Positions 18,874 to 28,429 of a stretch of 64,000 bases of DNA are shown one piece after another. Positions within the stretch are counted from its first letter, which is position 1. Every line of letters begins with the position of its first letter. The stretch is from positions 248,001 to 312,000 of the forward strand of contig NZ_LIQI01000022.1 in the NCBI RefSeq assembly GCF_001418105.1. Reading direction: 5' to 3'. The translations under genes were made by a program, and so were the position numbers. The stretch is from Lacinutrix himadriensis (GTDB lineage Bacteria; Bacteroidota; Bacteroidia; Flavobacteriales; Flavobacteriaceae). Below the pieces are notes generated by a model that was not told where the DNA came from, made no database searches, and saw only the letters and a list, made by a program, of their open reading frames with translations.

Positions 18874-19524
18874 ATGAATTTAACACCCGTAAAAACACCT
18901 TTAGTTGTACAGAAGATATTCCCAAATTATACTTGGGAAATATCTTCTAGTACTAAAGAGATTTACTTAACTTTTGATGATGGCCCAACGCCAGAAATCA
19001 CCAATTGGGTTTTAGACCTACTAAAACAATACCAAGCAAAAGCAACTTTTTTCTGTATTGGAAATAATATTGAAAAGCATCCAGAGATCTTTCAAAATAT
19101 TATAACGGAAGGTCACGCCATAGGCAACCACACGCATAATCATATTAAAGGCTGGAAAACTTCGGTTTCAGATTATTTAGATAATGTACAGCTTGCACAA
19201 GAAGTAATAGATTTAAAAATCAACAATCCACAATCTTCAATCTCCAATCTTTTTCGTCCGCCGTACGGACAAATAACTCCAAAGCAAGGCTCAGAAATAA
19301 TAAAACTTGGTTATAGAATAATTATGTGGAGCGTACTTTCTATAGATTGGGATGATTTTGTTTCTAGAAAAATCTGCCTAAACAATGTAATTACTAAGGC
19401 GGATTCTGGAAGTATTATTGTTTTTCATGATAGCATAAAAGCTTCAAAAAACATGCAATATGCGCTACCTAAGGTATTAGAACATTTTAGCAATAAAGGC
19501 TATACTTTTAAAAGTATTACTTAG
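18874..19524 (+). CDS. Polysaccharide deacetylase family protein (NodB domain)
   Basis: 216 aa. The NodB motifs are complete: TFDDGP (33-38, catalytic base and metal Asp), GNHTHNH (84-90, metal-binding His pair) and RPPYG (128-132). A later DSGSIIVFHDS supplies the last His. Enzymes of this type remove N-acetyl groups from GlcNAc polymers or peptidoglycan in a metal-dependent way. No signal peptide is evident, so the enzyme may act in the cytoplasm or at the membrane; the substrate is open. It begins 12 bases after the DUF2723 gene and ends exactly where the convergent thioredoxin-like gene ends. Confidence 0.88.
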   Translation: MNLTPVKTPLVVQKIFPNYTWEISSSTKEIYLTFDDGPTPEITNWVLDLLKQYQAKATFFCIGNNIEKHPEIFQNIITEGHAIGNHTHNHIKGWKTSVSDYLDNVQLAQEVIDLKINNPQSSISNLFRPPYGQITPKQGSEIIKLGYRIIMWSVLSIDWDDFVSRKICLNNVITKADSGSIIVFHDSIKASKNMQYALPKVLEHFSNKGYTFKSIT

Positions 19525-19818
19525 TTACACATACTCTTGAATCAATCCAATAAGCGTATCCGAATCCTGCTCACCGGTTTGCCTCCATTTCATTTCTCCA
19601 TTTTTATAGATAATTAAAGTCGGCACATTTTTAACTCGCAAAGCTTCAGCTAATTCTTTATTTTTATCTACATCAATTTTAATCACTTTTGCTTTATCGC
19701 CAAGAGCAGCAGCAACATCTCTTAGTATGGCATGCATATTACTAGATTTCTCATCTACTGCAAAAAAGTCTAACAGTACAGGAATCTCTACGTCTATAAG
19801 TTCTCCAAATTTTGACAT
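19525..19818 (-). CDS. Thioredoxin-fold protein lacking the active-site cysteines
   Basis: 97 aa. The thioredoxin fold is recognisable: EIPVLLDFFA, VIKIDVDKNKELAEALRVKNVPTLIIYKNGEMKWRQTGEQ with the cis-Pro of VPT. Where the WCxxC motif should be (residues 20-28) the sequence is AVDEKSSNM, and there is no cysteine anywhere in the protein. It therefore cannot do disulfide exchange. I recall similar Cys-less thioredoxin-like proteins in other Flavobacteriaceae, so it may be a conserved binding protein, not a broken enzyme. It is convergent with the deacetylase gene with no gap between the stop codons. Confidence 0.85.
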   Translation of the reverse strand: MSKFGELIDVEIPVLLDFFAVDEKSSNMHAILRDVAAALGDKAKVIKIDVDKNKELAEALRVKNVPTLIIYKNGEMKWRQTGEQDSDTLIGLIQEYV

Positions 19819-19935
19819 ATACTATCGTTTTTTAATCCAACACGTATCTACTTAAAATCCAAACACCTAATAGCTGAATTGCGTGTTATTTATAAAAATA
19901 AGCATTTTCATATTAAAAATAACATTTCTTAGAAA

Positions 19936-21168
19936 TTATGTGTTGCTAGAACCTCTTTTAAGCTCTATTACAGTTACTTCAGGCCAAATTCCAACTCTTC
20001 CAGGAAAAGCATGATAACCAAAACCTCTATTCACATTAATAAAACGACCAAATTCATTATATAAACCAGCCCATTGTTTATATACATATTGTGATGGACT
20101 CCATCTAAAGAAACCAGGGATTTCTATTCCCATTTGCAGTCCGTGTGTATGCCCACTTAAGGATAAGTGATAATTGAAATCATGATTTTTCACTTTATAT
20201 TCCCAATGCGAAGGATCATGGGTCATCAAGATTTTAAAATCGTCTTTATCAATTCCTTCGGAAGCCTTTTCTAAATCTCCTGCTTGGTTAAAACCTTTCC
20301 CCCAATTTTCTACACCTACTAATGCTATTTTCTGACCATCTTTTTCAATGTACCTGTTTTCATTCAGTAATAAATCAAAACCAATTTTTGGGTGAATATC
20401 CTTTACATCTTGAAAATTCTGAATCTTATCTTCGGGTTTTTCCCATTGCACATAATCGCCATAATCGTGATTTCCAAGTACCGAATATTTTCCCATTGGC
20501 GCTTCTAGTGTTTTAAAAACGTCAATCCAATCGTTCATTTCTTCTGCTTTATTATTTACAATATCTCCTGTAAATAAAATAATATCCGATTGCTGATCAT
20601 TAATCATTTTTACACCATATTCTATTTTCTCCTTATTGGTAAAACTACCAGAATGAATATCGGATATTTGCGTAATGGTTACCCCATCAAAAGCGGCTGG
20701 TAAATCGTCAAAAGTCAATTGATACTTAAGTACTTTATAATTGTATCGCCCTTGAATTATTCCATATAAAAAAGAAGCAAAAGGTATTGCTGCCAATCCC
20801 AATGCTATTTTAGAAATAAACGCACGTCTTCCTGTTATAGATTGCGTTTCTCCACTTGAAAAAACAGATATTAGCTTTACGAAACCTCTAAAAACATCTT
20901 CGCCAAACATGACTACTAAAATCAGTACTTTAGGAATTAAAAACGTAAGTAAAAACCCTGTTGCTAATTGAAACCCGTTGGTTTGTCCTGCACTTCTAGG
21001 TGTTGTAAAAACAATATAAAATAAATGAGTATAAATGGCTACTGCAATAAGAATCCAAATCCATTTTATTATTTTGTTTTTTGTAATCGTTTTTAAAGCT
21101 TGAAATGCATAAAACTCTATAAAAAATAAGACTAAGGAAACTATTATTAGGGTGATGACAAATCTCAT
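19936..21168 (-). CDS. Membrane-anchored metallophosphoesterase
   Basis: 410 aa. Residues 1-140 contain several hydrophobic helices, and a twin-Arg-like GRRAFISKIALG precedes the last one. The catalytic domain follows with DIHSG (170-174), GDIVNN (201-206), LGNHDYGDY (231-239), a later TTHD-type segment (LMTHDPSHW) and SGHTHG (about 334-339). These are the metal-binding blocks of calcineurin-like phosphoesterases of the YkuE/YaeI group. That group includes lipid A/UDP-diacylglucosamine hydrolase relatives, but the substrate here is unknown. It is a single-gene unit with a -7 box upstream, divergent from the MFS transporter. Confidence 0.9.
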   Translation of the reverse strand: MRFVITLIIVSLVLFFIEFYAFQALKTITKNKIIKWIWILIAVAIYTHLFYIVFTTPRSAGQTNGFQLATGFLLTFLIPKVLILVVMFGEDVFRGFVKLISVFSSGETQSITGRRAFISKIALGLAAIPFASFLYGIIQGRYNYKVLKYQLTFDDLPAAFDGVTITQISDIHSGSFTNKEKIEYGVKMINDQQSDIILFTGDIVNNKAEEMNDWIDVFKTLEAPMGKYSVLGNHDYGDYVQWEKPEDKIQNFQDVKDIHPKIGFDLLLNENRYIEKDGQKIALVGVENWGKGFNQAGDLEKASEGIDKDDFKILMTHDPSHWEYKVKNHDFNYHLSLSGHTHGLQMGIEIPGFFRWSPSQYVYKQWAGLYNEFGRFINVNRGFGYHAFPGRVGIWPEVTVIELKRGSSNT

Positions 21169-21183
21169 TTAATGAATTTTCAT

Positions 21184-21191
21184 CAAATGTA
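21184..21191 (-). promoter_or_regulatory. Candidate -7 box of the metallophosphoesterase gene
   Basis: The minus strand shows TACATTTG 15 bases before the start codon at 21168. No TTTG is visible at the -33 position. Confidence 0.35.
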
Positions 21192-21285
21192 ATTCTTTAA
21201 AGCCCATTTTAACATTCCACATTTATATTTAACTATACCTTAAGATTTATTATATTACAATTCGTTAAATAATAAAACCAACTAA

Positions 21286-22950
21286 ATGAACAATCAAAAT
21301 AACAAATCAGCACTAACTACTTTAGTTACTGTTTTCTTTTTTTGGGGATTTATAGCAGCGTCTAATGGCGTGTTTATTCCTTTTTGTAAAACCTACTTTA
21401 ACATCGATCAGTTTCAATCACAACTAGTCGATTTTGCATTTTATGGCGCATATTATCTAGGTGCTTTATTCTTATTTGTTTTATCTAGTTCTATTAAAAA
21501 AGACATACTAAATTCTTGGGGATATAAAAACGGAATTGTTTACGGTTTGCTGCTTTCTGCAATTGGTGCATTTGTTATGTATCCAGCAACTATGGGAGCA
21601 GAACAAGGACAAACACAAGTTTTCTACTTTGTTTTAATCGCCCTTTTTATAGTCGGCTTAGGGTTTTCGTTACAACAAACCGCAGCCAATCCTTTTACCA
21701 TTGCTCTTGGTGATCCAGAAACGGGATCACACCGACTAAATTTAGCAGGAGGAATAAACTCTTTTGGAACCACTATTGGACCAATAGTAGTTGCATTTAT
21801 CATTTTTGGTTCTGCGCCTTTATCTGGTGAAGAATTAACTACCATGATTAAAAACAATGAAATAAAACTAACCACCATTCAAGCACTTTATATTGGTGTT
21901 GGGTTATTGTTTTTAGTAGCTGCAGCTTTATTTCATTTTTCAAAAAAACTACCAGCTTTAAAATCGGAAACAGCATTTGAACCAGCAAACAAAGCAAAAA
22001 ATACACTACTCGTTTTAACGGTAATTATCATGGCTTGTTTCGGTTATATTTTCAGTACCTATACTAGCGGAGAAGTGTCTTCGGAAGCTTTAGAACACAC
22101 TAGGCTAATCCTTTTAATTATAGCGTTATTTGCTGTAATTGGAAGTCTTATTTTTGCGTATTCTAGTTCTTCTAAAAAAGCCGAAGGTTGGGGAGCTATG
22201 AAATACCCACAACTTGTTCTAGGTATGTTGGCCATCTTCACCTATGTTGGTGTAGAAGTTACTATTGGTAGTAATTTAGGGGAACTATTAAAACAAGCTG
22301 TAAACGGAACAAACTTAAACGCATTAGGTTTAGCAACATTAAATGACGGACAATTAGCACCATACATTTCGCTATATTGGGGAGGTTTAATGGTTGGTCG
22401 TTGGGTTGGAGCAATAACGGTTTTCAATCCTAGTAAAGGACTTAAAAAAGCATTATTAATTATAGTACCATACCTTGCGTTTGGCGTTATCTTATTAGTA
22501 AACTTTGGCAAATATTCATCCGATCAAATACTCTTTTTCGGAATTTGTGTAGCAGTACAAATCTTTGGCTTCTTTTTAGCGAAAGACAACCCTGTAAAAA
22601 CTTTAAAAATATTCAGCCTATTTGGGGTTTTAGCGATGTTAATCGGTTTATTTTCTTCTGGAAATGTGGCTTTATTTGCATTCTTATCTGGAGGATTATT
22701 CTGCTCAATCATGTGGCCATGTATTTTCACATTAAGTATTGCTGGTCTAGGAAAATACACCTCTCAAGGTTCTGCTTTTTTAATCATGATGATTCTTGGT
22801 GGTGCAATTATCCCTCCGCTTCAAGGAAAATTAGCAGATGTTTTTAATATCCAATCTTCTTACTGGATTGCTGTTTTATGCTTTGCCTATTTATTATTCT
22901 ATGCCTTTAGAACAAAAACGGTATTAGACAAACAAGGGGTAGCATATTAA
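21286..22950 (+). CDS. Sugar MFS transporter (FucP/GluP-like)
   Basis: 554 aa with about 12-14 hydrophobic helices. It begins [22 protein letters not shown], the signature of the fucose/glucose-galactose:H+ symporter branch. It continues with [41 protein letters not shown], also typical of FucP relatives. A segment around residues 225-300 ([12 protein letters not shown] through [11 protein letters not shown]) is longer than in E. coli FucP, and longer forms are common in Bacteroidota. It imports a hexose or related sugar across the inner membrane; the exact sugar cannot be read from the sequence. It stands alone and no hydrolase or kinase is beside it. Confidence 0.88.
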   Translation: MNNQNNKSALTTLVTVFFFWGFIAASNGVFIPFCKTYFNIDQFQSQLVDFAFYGAYYLGALFLFVLSSSIKKDILNSWGYKNGIVYGLLLSAIGAFVMYPATMGAEQGQTQVFYFVLIALFIVGLGFSLQQTAANPFTIALGDPETGSHRLNLAGGINSFGTTIGPIVVAFIIFGSAPLSGEELTTMIKNNEIKLTTIQALYIGVGLLFLVAAALFHFSKKLPALKSETAFEPANKAKNTLLVLTVIIMACFGYIFSTYTSGEVSSEALEHTRLILLIIALFAVIGSLIFAYSSSSKKAEGWGAMKYPQLVLGMLAIFTYVGVEVTIGSNLGELLKQAVNGTNLNALGLATLNDGQLAPYISLYWGGLMVGRWVGAITVFNPSKGLKKALLIIVPYLAFGVILLVNFGKYSSDQILFFGICVAVQIFGFFLAKDNPVKTLKIFSLFGVLAMLIGLFSSGNVALFAFLSGGLFCSIMWPCIFTLSIAGLGKYTSQGSAFLIMMILGGAIIPPLQGKLADVFNIQSSYWIAVLCFAYLLFYAFRTKTVLDKQGVAY

Positions 22951-23104
22951 TATTATAAATAATTCCATAATCTGCTTTAAACACAAAATTAAAAAGAACT
23001 AAACAACTGATTTTTATAATTTTATCGAAAAAACTATTTATAAATTACAAATAACTTTACTTTAGCTTGTAATAACTATTTATTAAAATTGAAATAGAAT
23101 TTGT

Positions 23105-23719
23105 ATGCCAGCTATTCGAATATTAATTATTGAAGATGACCCTATTATTGCTGAAGATATTAAGGACATGCTTACTAGCGTAAACTATCAAGTTGCTGGT
23201 ATCGCCTATGATATGGAAGAAGCATTGCATTGCATTGAAAAAACAAAACCCGATGTCGTTTTATTAGATATTAATTTAGATGGCAATTATGAAGGTTTCG
23301 AAATTGCAGAGCATATTAATAAAACGCGTAAAATTCCTTTTCTCTATTTAACCTCTTACTCTGGAAAAGACATCATTAATCAAGCAAAACAAACTTTGCC
23401 AATGGGCTATATTGTAAAGCCTTTTAATGAGCAAGAACTATTTACAAGTATTGAAATTGCTTTTTATAATTTTTCGAAATTTATTCTTCCTTTAAAACTG
23501 GACAGAGAAGTTATTAACAAACTAATTTCTACGCCATTAACACAAAAAGAGTTTGATGTTTTAAAAGGAATATATGATGGTAAAAACAACCAACAAGTAG
23601 CAGACGAACAATTTGTTAGCATCAATACTACAAAAACACATGTTAAAAACATTTACGAAAAACTAAATACGCATACACGCCTAGAAACTATAAACTTATT
23701 AAATAACTTACTTCGTTAA
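23105..23719 (+). CDS. Response regulator with LuxR-type HTH
   Basis: 204 aa. The receiver domain (about 5-122) has the acidic pair Asp11-Asp12, phospho-acceptor Asp55 (VVLLDINLDG) and Lys105 (GYIVKPF). The C-terminal HTH (about 140-204) contains LTQKEFDVLKGIYDGKNNQQVADEQFVSINTTKTHVKNIYEKL, the LuxR/FixJ fold. Its 3' end overlaps by 12 bases the 3' end of the convergent histidine kinase gene, so the two are very probably partners. The targets are unknown. Confidence 0.92.
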   Translation: MPAIRILIIEDDPIIAEDIKDMLTSVNYQVAGIAYDMEEALHCIEKTKPDVVLLDINLDGNYEGFEIAEHINKTRKIPFLYLTSYSGKDIINQAKQTLPMGYIVKPFNEQELFTSIEIAFYNFSKFILPLKLDREVINKLISTPLTQKEFDVLKGIYDGKNNQQVADEQFVSINTTKTHVKNIYEKLNTHTRLETINLLNNLLR

Positions 23720-25645
23720 TTTTTTTGGAATCGTTAATACTACTTCCGTACCGTTTTTGTTATCTATTTTTAGAGTAGCTTTTAGTTTTTGGACAAAGGA
23801 TTTAATTAATCGTTGCCCAAATGTTTCTTTTGCTTTTTCTAGATTAATTGCTTGATTAATACCAACACCATTGTCTTTAACTGATAATGAATAGGTATTA
23901 GCATCTTCTTTCATTACAATTTTGATTTCAGGTTTTGCTACTATTTCACCTTCAAAAGCATGTTTTAGAGAATTCGTTACCAATTCATTTACAATTAAAC
24001 CAATAGGTACAACCGATTCAATTTCCATGACAATACCTTTTGCTTGAATAGTAACTTGTATTTCTTTTTCTGCTTTTTTGTACGAGTTTAGAATACTATT
24101 TACAAGCTCTTGAAAATAATCTTGAATATTTACCAATGTTAAATCTTTACCAGCATACAGGTTTTTGTGTAAAATCGCCATAGATTGCACTCGATTCCTT
24201 CCATTTTGAAGTACTTCAAATGCTTTTTCATCATTTACATATTTAGATTGTAGATTAAGTAAACTAGAAATCATTTGTAAATTATTTTTTACACGATGAT
24301 GGGTTTCGTGTAATAGTAATTCGCGATCTTTTAGTGCTTTGGTAATAATTTGATTTTTCGTTTTTATCTTATCATACATTTTATAAAGACTAAACACTGC
24401 AATAGTTAATAATAACAATACAATAAACGTGCTTATGGATAAGGCTCTCGTTCTAGAAAATTTAGCTTCAGAAACTTCCTTTTCTTTATTTAACAATTCT
24501 ATTTTAACATCTTGTTTTTGTTTTTTATACAAGGCATCCTTTTCTGCTATAATTTCTATCGATTCTTTAGAGTAAATAGAATCACTAATATTTTTATAGG
24601 ACTTAAAATCATTTAAGGCTTCTTTATAACGTCCACTTTTTTCATAAGCTTCGGATAATAACTGATACGCTGTTTGTTGCTGATACAACGATTCGTGTTC
24701 ATCATATTTAAAAACGTCTAGTAAATGAGTAATAGCTTCGGGATACCTTTGTAGTTTAATTAAAATTTCTCCCATATTTAATTTAGACTCACATAAATTA
24801 TAAGTACTACTTAATTGCTCTCTAATTTTTAAGGCTTTAAAATGTTCTGAATACGCCTCTTCTAACCTACCTTGTTCTTGACGTAAAAGTCCTAAAAAGT
24901 CATGATGAAAACCCATTTCTCTTAGCGTAGGAAACACCTTATTGAGTTCTTTTTGTTTCATTAAATGCATTTCTGCCTTATCAAATTCTCCCAACTCCGT
25001 ATACAACAGACCTAAATTTGCATTGGTTCCTGCCATTCCAGAGCTATCTTGCAAAGTTTCGAACTGCTGTAATGCTTTTAAATATTGTTCTTTACTTTTT
25101 TCAAGCTGATCTAAATTCATATAAAAACCAGCTAACGAATTATTTATTCTAGCTTTCTGTTCGGCAGTTCCAATACTATCGTAAATTTTAGCAGCTTCAA
25201 TTAAATGCTTTTGGGAAACCACATTATTACCTAAATACATATTTAAGGTACCTATAAAATGTCCGCTAATTGCAATATCTAAAGCGTCTTTATGCGTTTT
25301 AGAATAGTCGTAAATATTTTGATAATAGTTAAGTGCAGTAGCATAATCCCCATGCCATCTACTGCTTGCAGCAAAAATGTAATTATTGCGTCTTATTTCA
25401 ATACTATCTTTTTCTAGAATAAATTCACTTTGTAATTGGTTGGCTATTTTTTTTGCCAACTCAGGATCGCGTTGCACTAAATATTCTCCCAATACTAAGA
25501 GAGCTTCTTTTTTTTCTTTTTTAATGGTACTCGCGTTTATTACAGATTGCAAGCTATCCTGGTAGGCATCTGGTTTTGCATCTTGCCCGTAAGACAAAGA
25601 GCAAATTAGAGTACAGGTATAAAATAGTTTTAAATAAAATTTCAT
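23708..25645 (-). CDS. TPR-sensor histidine kinase (HisKA_2 type)
   Basis: 645 aa. A signal peptide (ending SLSYGQ) is followed by a periplasmic domain of TPR repeats (about 90-380, for example QYLKALQQFETLQDSSGMAGTN in pieces). One transmembrane helix lies at about 397-417 and a short coiled coil follows. The kinase core is of the HisKA_2 class with HETHHRVKNNLQMISSLL (phospho-His near residue 448). The ATPase has an N box (LIVNELVTNSLKHAF) and a G box (VKDNGVGI). Periplasmic TPRs suggest sensing of a protein or peptide ligand. The convergent response regulator gene overlaps its 3' end. Confidence 0.92.
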   Translation of the reverse strand: MKFYLKLFYTCTLICSLSYGQDAKPDAYQDSLQSVINASTIKKEKKEALLVLGEYLVQRDPELAKKIANQLQSEFILEKDSIEIRRNNYIFAASSRWHGDYATALNYYQNIYDYSKTHKDALDIAISGHFIGTLNMYLGNNVVSQKHLIEAAKIYDSIGTAEQKARINNSLAGFYMNLDQLEKSKEQYLKALQQFETLQDSSGMAGTNANLGLLYTELGEFDKAEMHLMKQKELNKVFPTLREMGFHHDFLGLLRQEQGRLEEAYSEHFKALKIREQLSSTYNLCESKLNMGEILIKLQRYPEAITHLLDVFKYDEHESLYQQQTAYQLLSEAYEKSGRYKEALNDFKSYKNISDSIYSKESIEIIAEKDALYKKQKQDVKIELLNKEKEVSEAKFSRTRALSISTFIVLLLLTIAVFSLYKMYDKIKTKNQIITKALKDRELLLHETHHRVKNNLQMISSLLNLQSKYVNDEKAFEVLQNGRNRVQSMAILHKNLYAGKDLTLVNIQDYFQELVNSILNSYKKAEKEIQVTIQAKGIVMEIESVVPIGLIVNELVTNSLKHAFEGEIVAKPEIKIVMKEDANTYSLSVKDNGVGINQAINLEKAKETFGQRLIKSFVQKLKATLKIDNKNGTEVVLTIPKKLTK

Positions 25646-25666
25646 TTACTAGTAAGCATTAGAATA

Positions 25667-25674
25667 CAAAAGTA
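25667..25674 (-). promoter_or_regulatory. Candidate -7 box of the histidine kinase gene
   Basis: The minus strand reads TACTTTTG 21 bases before the start codon at 25645. A convincing -33 box is not visible. Confidence 0.35.
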
Positions 25675-25801
25675 CAACATCTTGTTTTCTAAAAAATCAC
25701 CCATTAGGATGAAAAAATTTTGTAGGTAATGTATGAATTTTACACCACAAGTAAAACTAATAATAATTAGTCAATACTTTTAACAATTAAAAATTATCAT
25801 C

Positions 25802-28345
25802 ATGAAAAAACGCTACTTTTCAATCTTATTAATATTCTTAATTCCGTCTGCATTCGCACAACCTGCAAATGACGATTGCGCTAATGCAGAATTTATAAAC
25901 GTTACAACCGATTTCACTGCTGTTGATTTTGATATTAGTACCGCAGTAATTAATAACGAGGTTGGCTGCGATGGCGATACAGCAGCCGATTATGCAGATA
26001 TTTGGTATGATTTCAACATGCCTATAAATGGAAATATTTTCATTATCGGAACAAGTTCGTGGAATCGTTTTGCGCTTTATGATACTTGTGGCGGCACACA
26101 AATACAATGTGGTACTGGCGACGAAATGTATTCTGGTTTAACAGCGGGAACAAACTATAAATTACGTGTCTATAGAACAGCTGCTTATGCAACAAATGCT
26201 ACTTACACCAACTTTTCCATAAAAGTATTTCCAGAAGTGGCTAACGACGATTGCGCTTCTGCACAAACACTAACCATTACTACAGACGAAACGAGCGTCG
26301 AATTTGAAATTGGTGGTGCTACCATAAATACAGAAGAAGGTTGTACAGGAACTACAGCAGAATACGCAGATATTTGGTATGATTTCACCATGCCTGTAAA
26401 CGGAAACTTATATGTACATGGCACACTAAGCTGGAACCAATTTGCTTTATACGATGCTTGTGGTGGTACACAAATACAATGCGGAAATTCAAATGAACTA
26501 TTCACAGATTTAACAGCGACAACCAATTATAAATTACGCGTGTTTAGAATTTTAGAAACAGCCGATAATGACAGTTACCTATCCTTTACCATTAAAGCTT
26601 TTGAAAGCGTTACAAATGACGATTGCGCTTCCGCGGAAAACATTGTAGTAACTACAGCAGTATCTACCGTTAATTTTGAAATTGGTGGAGCTACTATAAA
26701 TAATGAAGAAGGTTGTACAGGAACTACAGCAGATTACGCAGATATCTGGTATGATTTTACCATGCCTGTAAACGGAAACCTTTATGTAGATGGCACACTA
26801 AACTGGAATCAATTTGCTTTATATGATGCTTGTGGTGGCACACGAATACAATGTGCACCAACAAATGAACTATTCACAGATTTAACAGCAACAACCAATT
26901 ATAAATTACGTGTGTTTAGAACTTTAGAAACAGTCGATAATAACAGTTACAAATCGTTTACCATTCAAGCTTTTGAAAACGTTACAAATGACGATTGCGC
27001 TTCCGCAGAAAACATTATGGTAACCACAGCAATATCTATCGTTAATTTTGAAATTGGTGGTGCTACTATAAATAATGAAGAAGGTTGTACAGGAACTACA
27101 GCAGAATACGCAGATATTTGGTATGATTTCACCATGCCTGTAAACGGAAACTTATATGTAGATGGCACACTAAGCTGGAATCAATTTGCCTTATATGATG
27201 CTTGTGGTGGTACACGAATACAATGCGGAGATTCAAACGAACTATTCACAGATTTAACAGCGACAACCAATTATAAATTACGAGTATTTAGAACTTTGGA
27301 AACAGCCGATAATAACAGTTACAAATCGTTTACCATACAGGCGTACGAAAATGTAACCAACGACGATTGCGCTTCCGCGGAAGACATTACCGTATCTACA
27401 GCAGAAACTACCATAGATTTTGCAATTGGTGGAGCATCTATAAACAACGAAGTTGGATGCACCGGAACCGTAGATGACTATGCAGACATTTGGTACCATT
27501 TCACCATGCCTGTAAACGGAAACCTTTATGTAGATGCAAGTGTAAGTTGGAACCGTTTAGCGCTTTATGATTCTTGCGGTGGCACACAAATGCAATGTAG
27601 TAGTGCCAACCAACTTTTTACAGGATTAAGCGCTGCAGTAGATTATAAATTAAGACTTTTTAGAACAGAAAATAATGTAGATAATGCTTACCGAAGCTTT
27701 ACTATTCAAGCTTTCGAAATAATTAATAACGACGATTGCGCTTCTGCAGAAAACATTAGCGTTACCAACACACCAACCACTATTAACTTTGGTATTGGTG
27801 GTGCCGCTATTAATAATGAAGTCGGTTGCTCCGGAACAACCGCAGCAGATTACGCAGATGTTTGGTATGATTTCACGATGCCAATTGATGGTTATCTCTT
27901 TATCGACGGTACTTTAAGCTGGAATAATTTTGCACTATACGATGCCTGCAATGGTAATGAACTAGGCTGTTTTGAGGATGAAGGCACTATCGCAGGCTTA
28001 ACAATGGGAACTACCTACAAACTTCGTGTGTTTAGAACCTTAGCACTTGCAGACAATGAATCTTACAAAAGCTTTACCATTTACAGCTCAAAAACATTAA
28101 GCACCAATAGCAATACATTGGAAAATAGTATTCAAATATATCCTAATCCAGCAGATACTATTTTAAACATTTCTATTACAGAAAATCAGACTATCACAGC
28201 TATTAAAATATACGATATGTTAGGCAAAAACGTACTTACAACGAAAGCAAAAACTATCGATGTTAGTGATTTTCAAACAGGAATGTATCTCGTTAAAATT
28301 ACCACCAAAAAAGGTCAAGTCACTAAAAGATTAGTTATTCAATAA
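25802..28345 (+). CDS. Secreted six-repeat T9SS protein
   Basis: 847 aa. A signal peptide (about 1-20, ending AFAQ) is followed by six repeats of about 124 residues, starting near nt 25866, 26240, 26611, 26983, 27356 and 27725. Each begins NDDCASAE, continues with IGGATINNE-GCTGTTA, then YADIWYDFTMPVNGNLY, then WNQFALYDACGG and ends YKLRVFRT plus SYKSFTI. Paired cysteines in each unit suggest disulfides. The repeats resemble pre-peptidase C-terminal-like beta-sandwich domains. The C-terminus (SIQIYPNPADTILNIS to KRLVIQ) is a T9SS type A sorting domain, so the protein is exported and cell-surface bound or released. Repeats 2-4 are nearly identical in DNA, so copy number may vary. A binding or adhesive role is plausible but unproven. 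Confidence 0.85.
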   Translation: MKKRYFSILLIFLIPSAFAQPANDDCANAEFINVTTDFTAVDFDISTAVINNEVGCDGDTAADYADIWYDFNMPINGNIFIIGTSSWNRFALYDTCGGTQIQCGTGDEMYSGLTAGTNYKLRVYRTAAYATNATYTNFSIKVFPEVANDDCASAQTLTITTDETSVEFEIGGATINTEEGCTGTTAEYADIWYDFTMPVNGNLYVHGTLSWNQFALYDACGGTQIQCGNSNELFTDLTATTNYKLRVFRILETADNDSYLSFTIKAFESVTNDDCASAENIVVTTAVSTVNFEIGGATINNEEGCTGTTADYADIWYDFTMPVNGNLYVDGTLNWNQFALYDACGGTRIQCAPTNELFTDLTATTNYKLRVFRTLETVDNNSYKSFTIQAFENVTNDDCASAENIMVTTAISIVNFEIGGATINNEEGCTGTTAEYADIWYDFTMPVNGNLYVDGTLSWNQFALYDACGGTRIQCGDSNELFTDLTATTNYKLRVFRTLETADNNSYKSFTIQAYENVTNDDCASAEDITVSTAETTIDFAIGGASINNEVGCTGTVDDYADIWYHFTMPVNGNLYVDASVSWNRLALYDSCGGTQMQCSSANQLFTGLSAAVDYKLRLFRTENNVDNAYRSFTIQAFEIINNDDCASAENISVTNTPTTINFGIGGAAINNEVGCSGTTAADYADVWYDFTMPIDGYLFIDGTLSWNNFALYDACNGNELGCFEDEGTIAGLTMGTTYKLRVFRTLALADNESYKSFTIYSSKTLSTNSNTLENSIQIYPNPADTILNISITENQTITAIKIYDMLGKNVLTTKAKTIDVSDFQTGMYLVKITTKKGQVTKRLVIQ

Positions 28346-28429
28346 ACCCTTTTTTTTTAGAAAATAAAGCCGCAATAAAAAGCAGTCAATCCGGTGCTTT
28401 CTATAAAAAAGCCCATAAAAAACATGATT

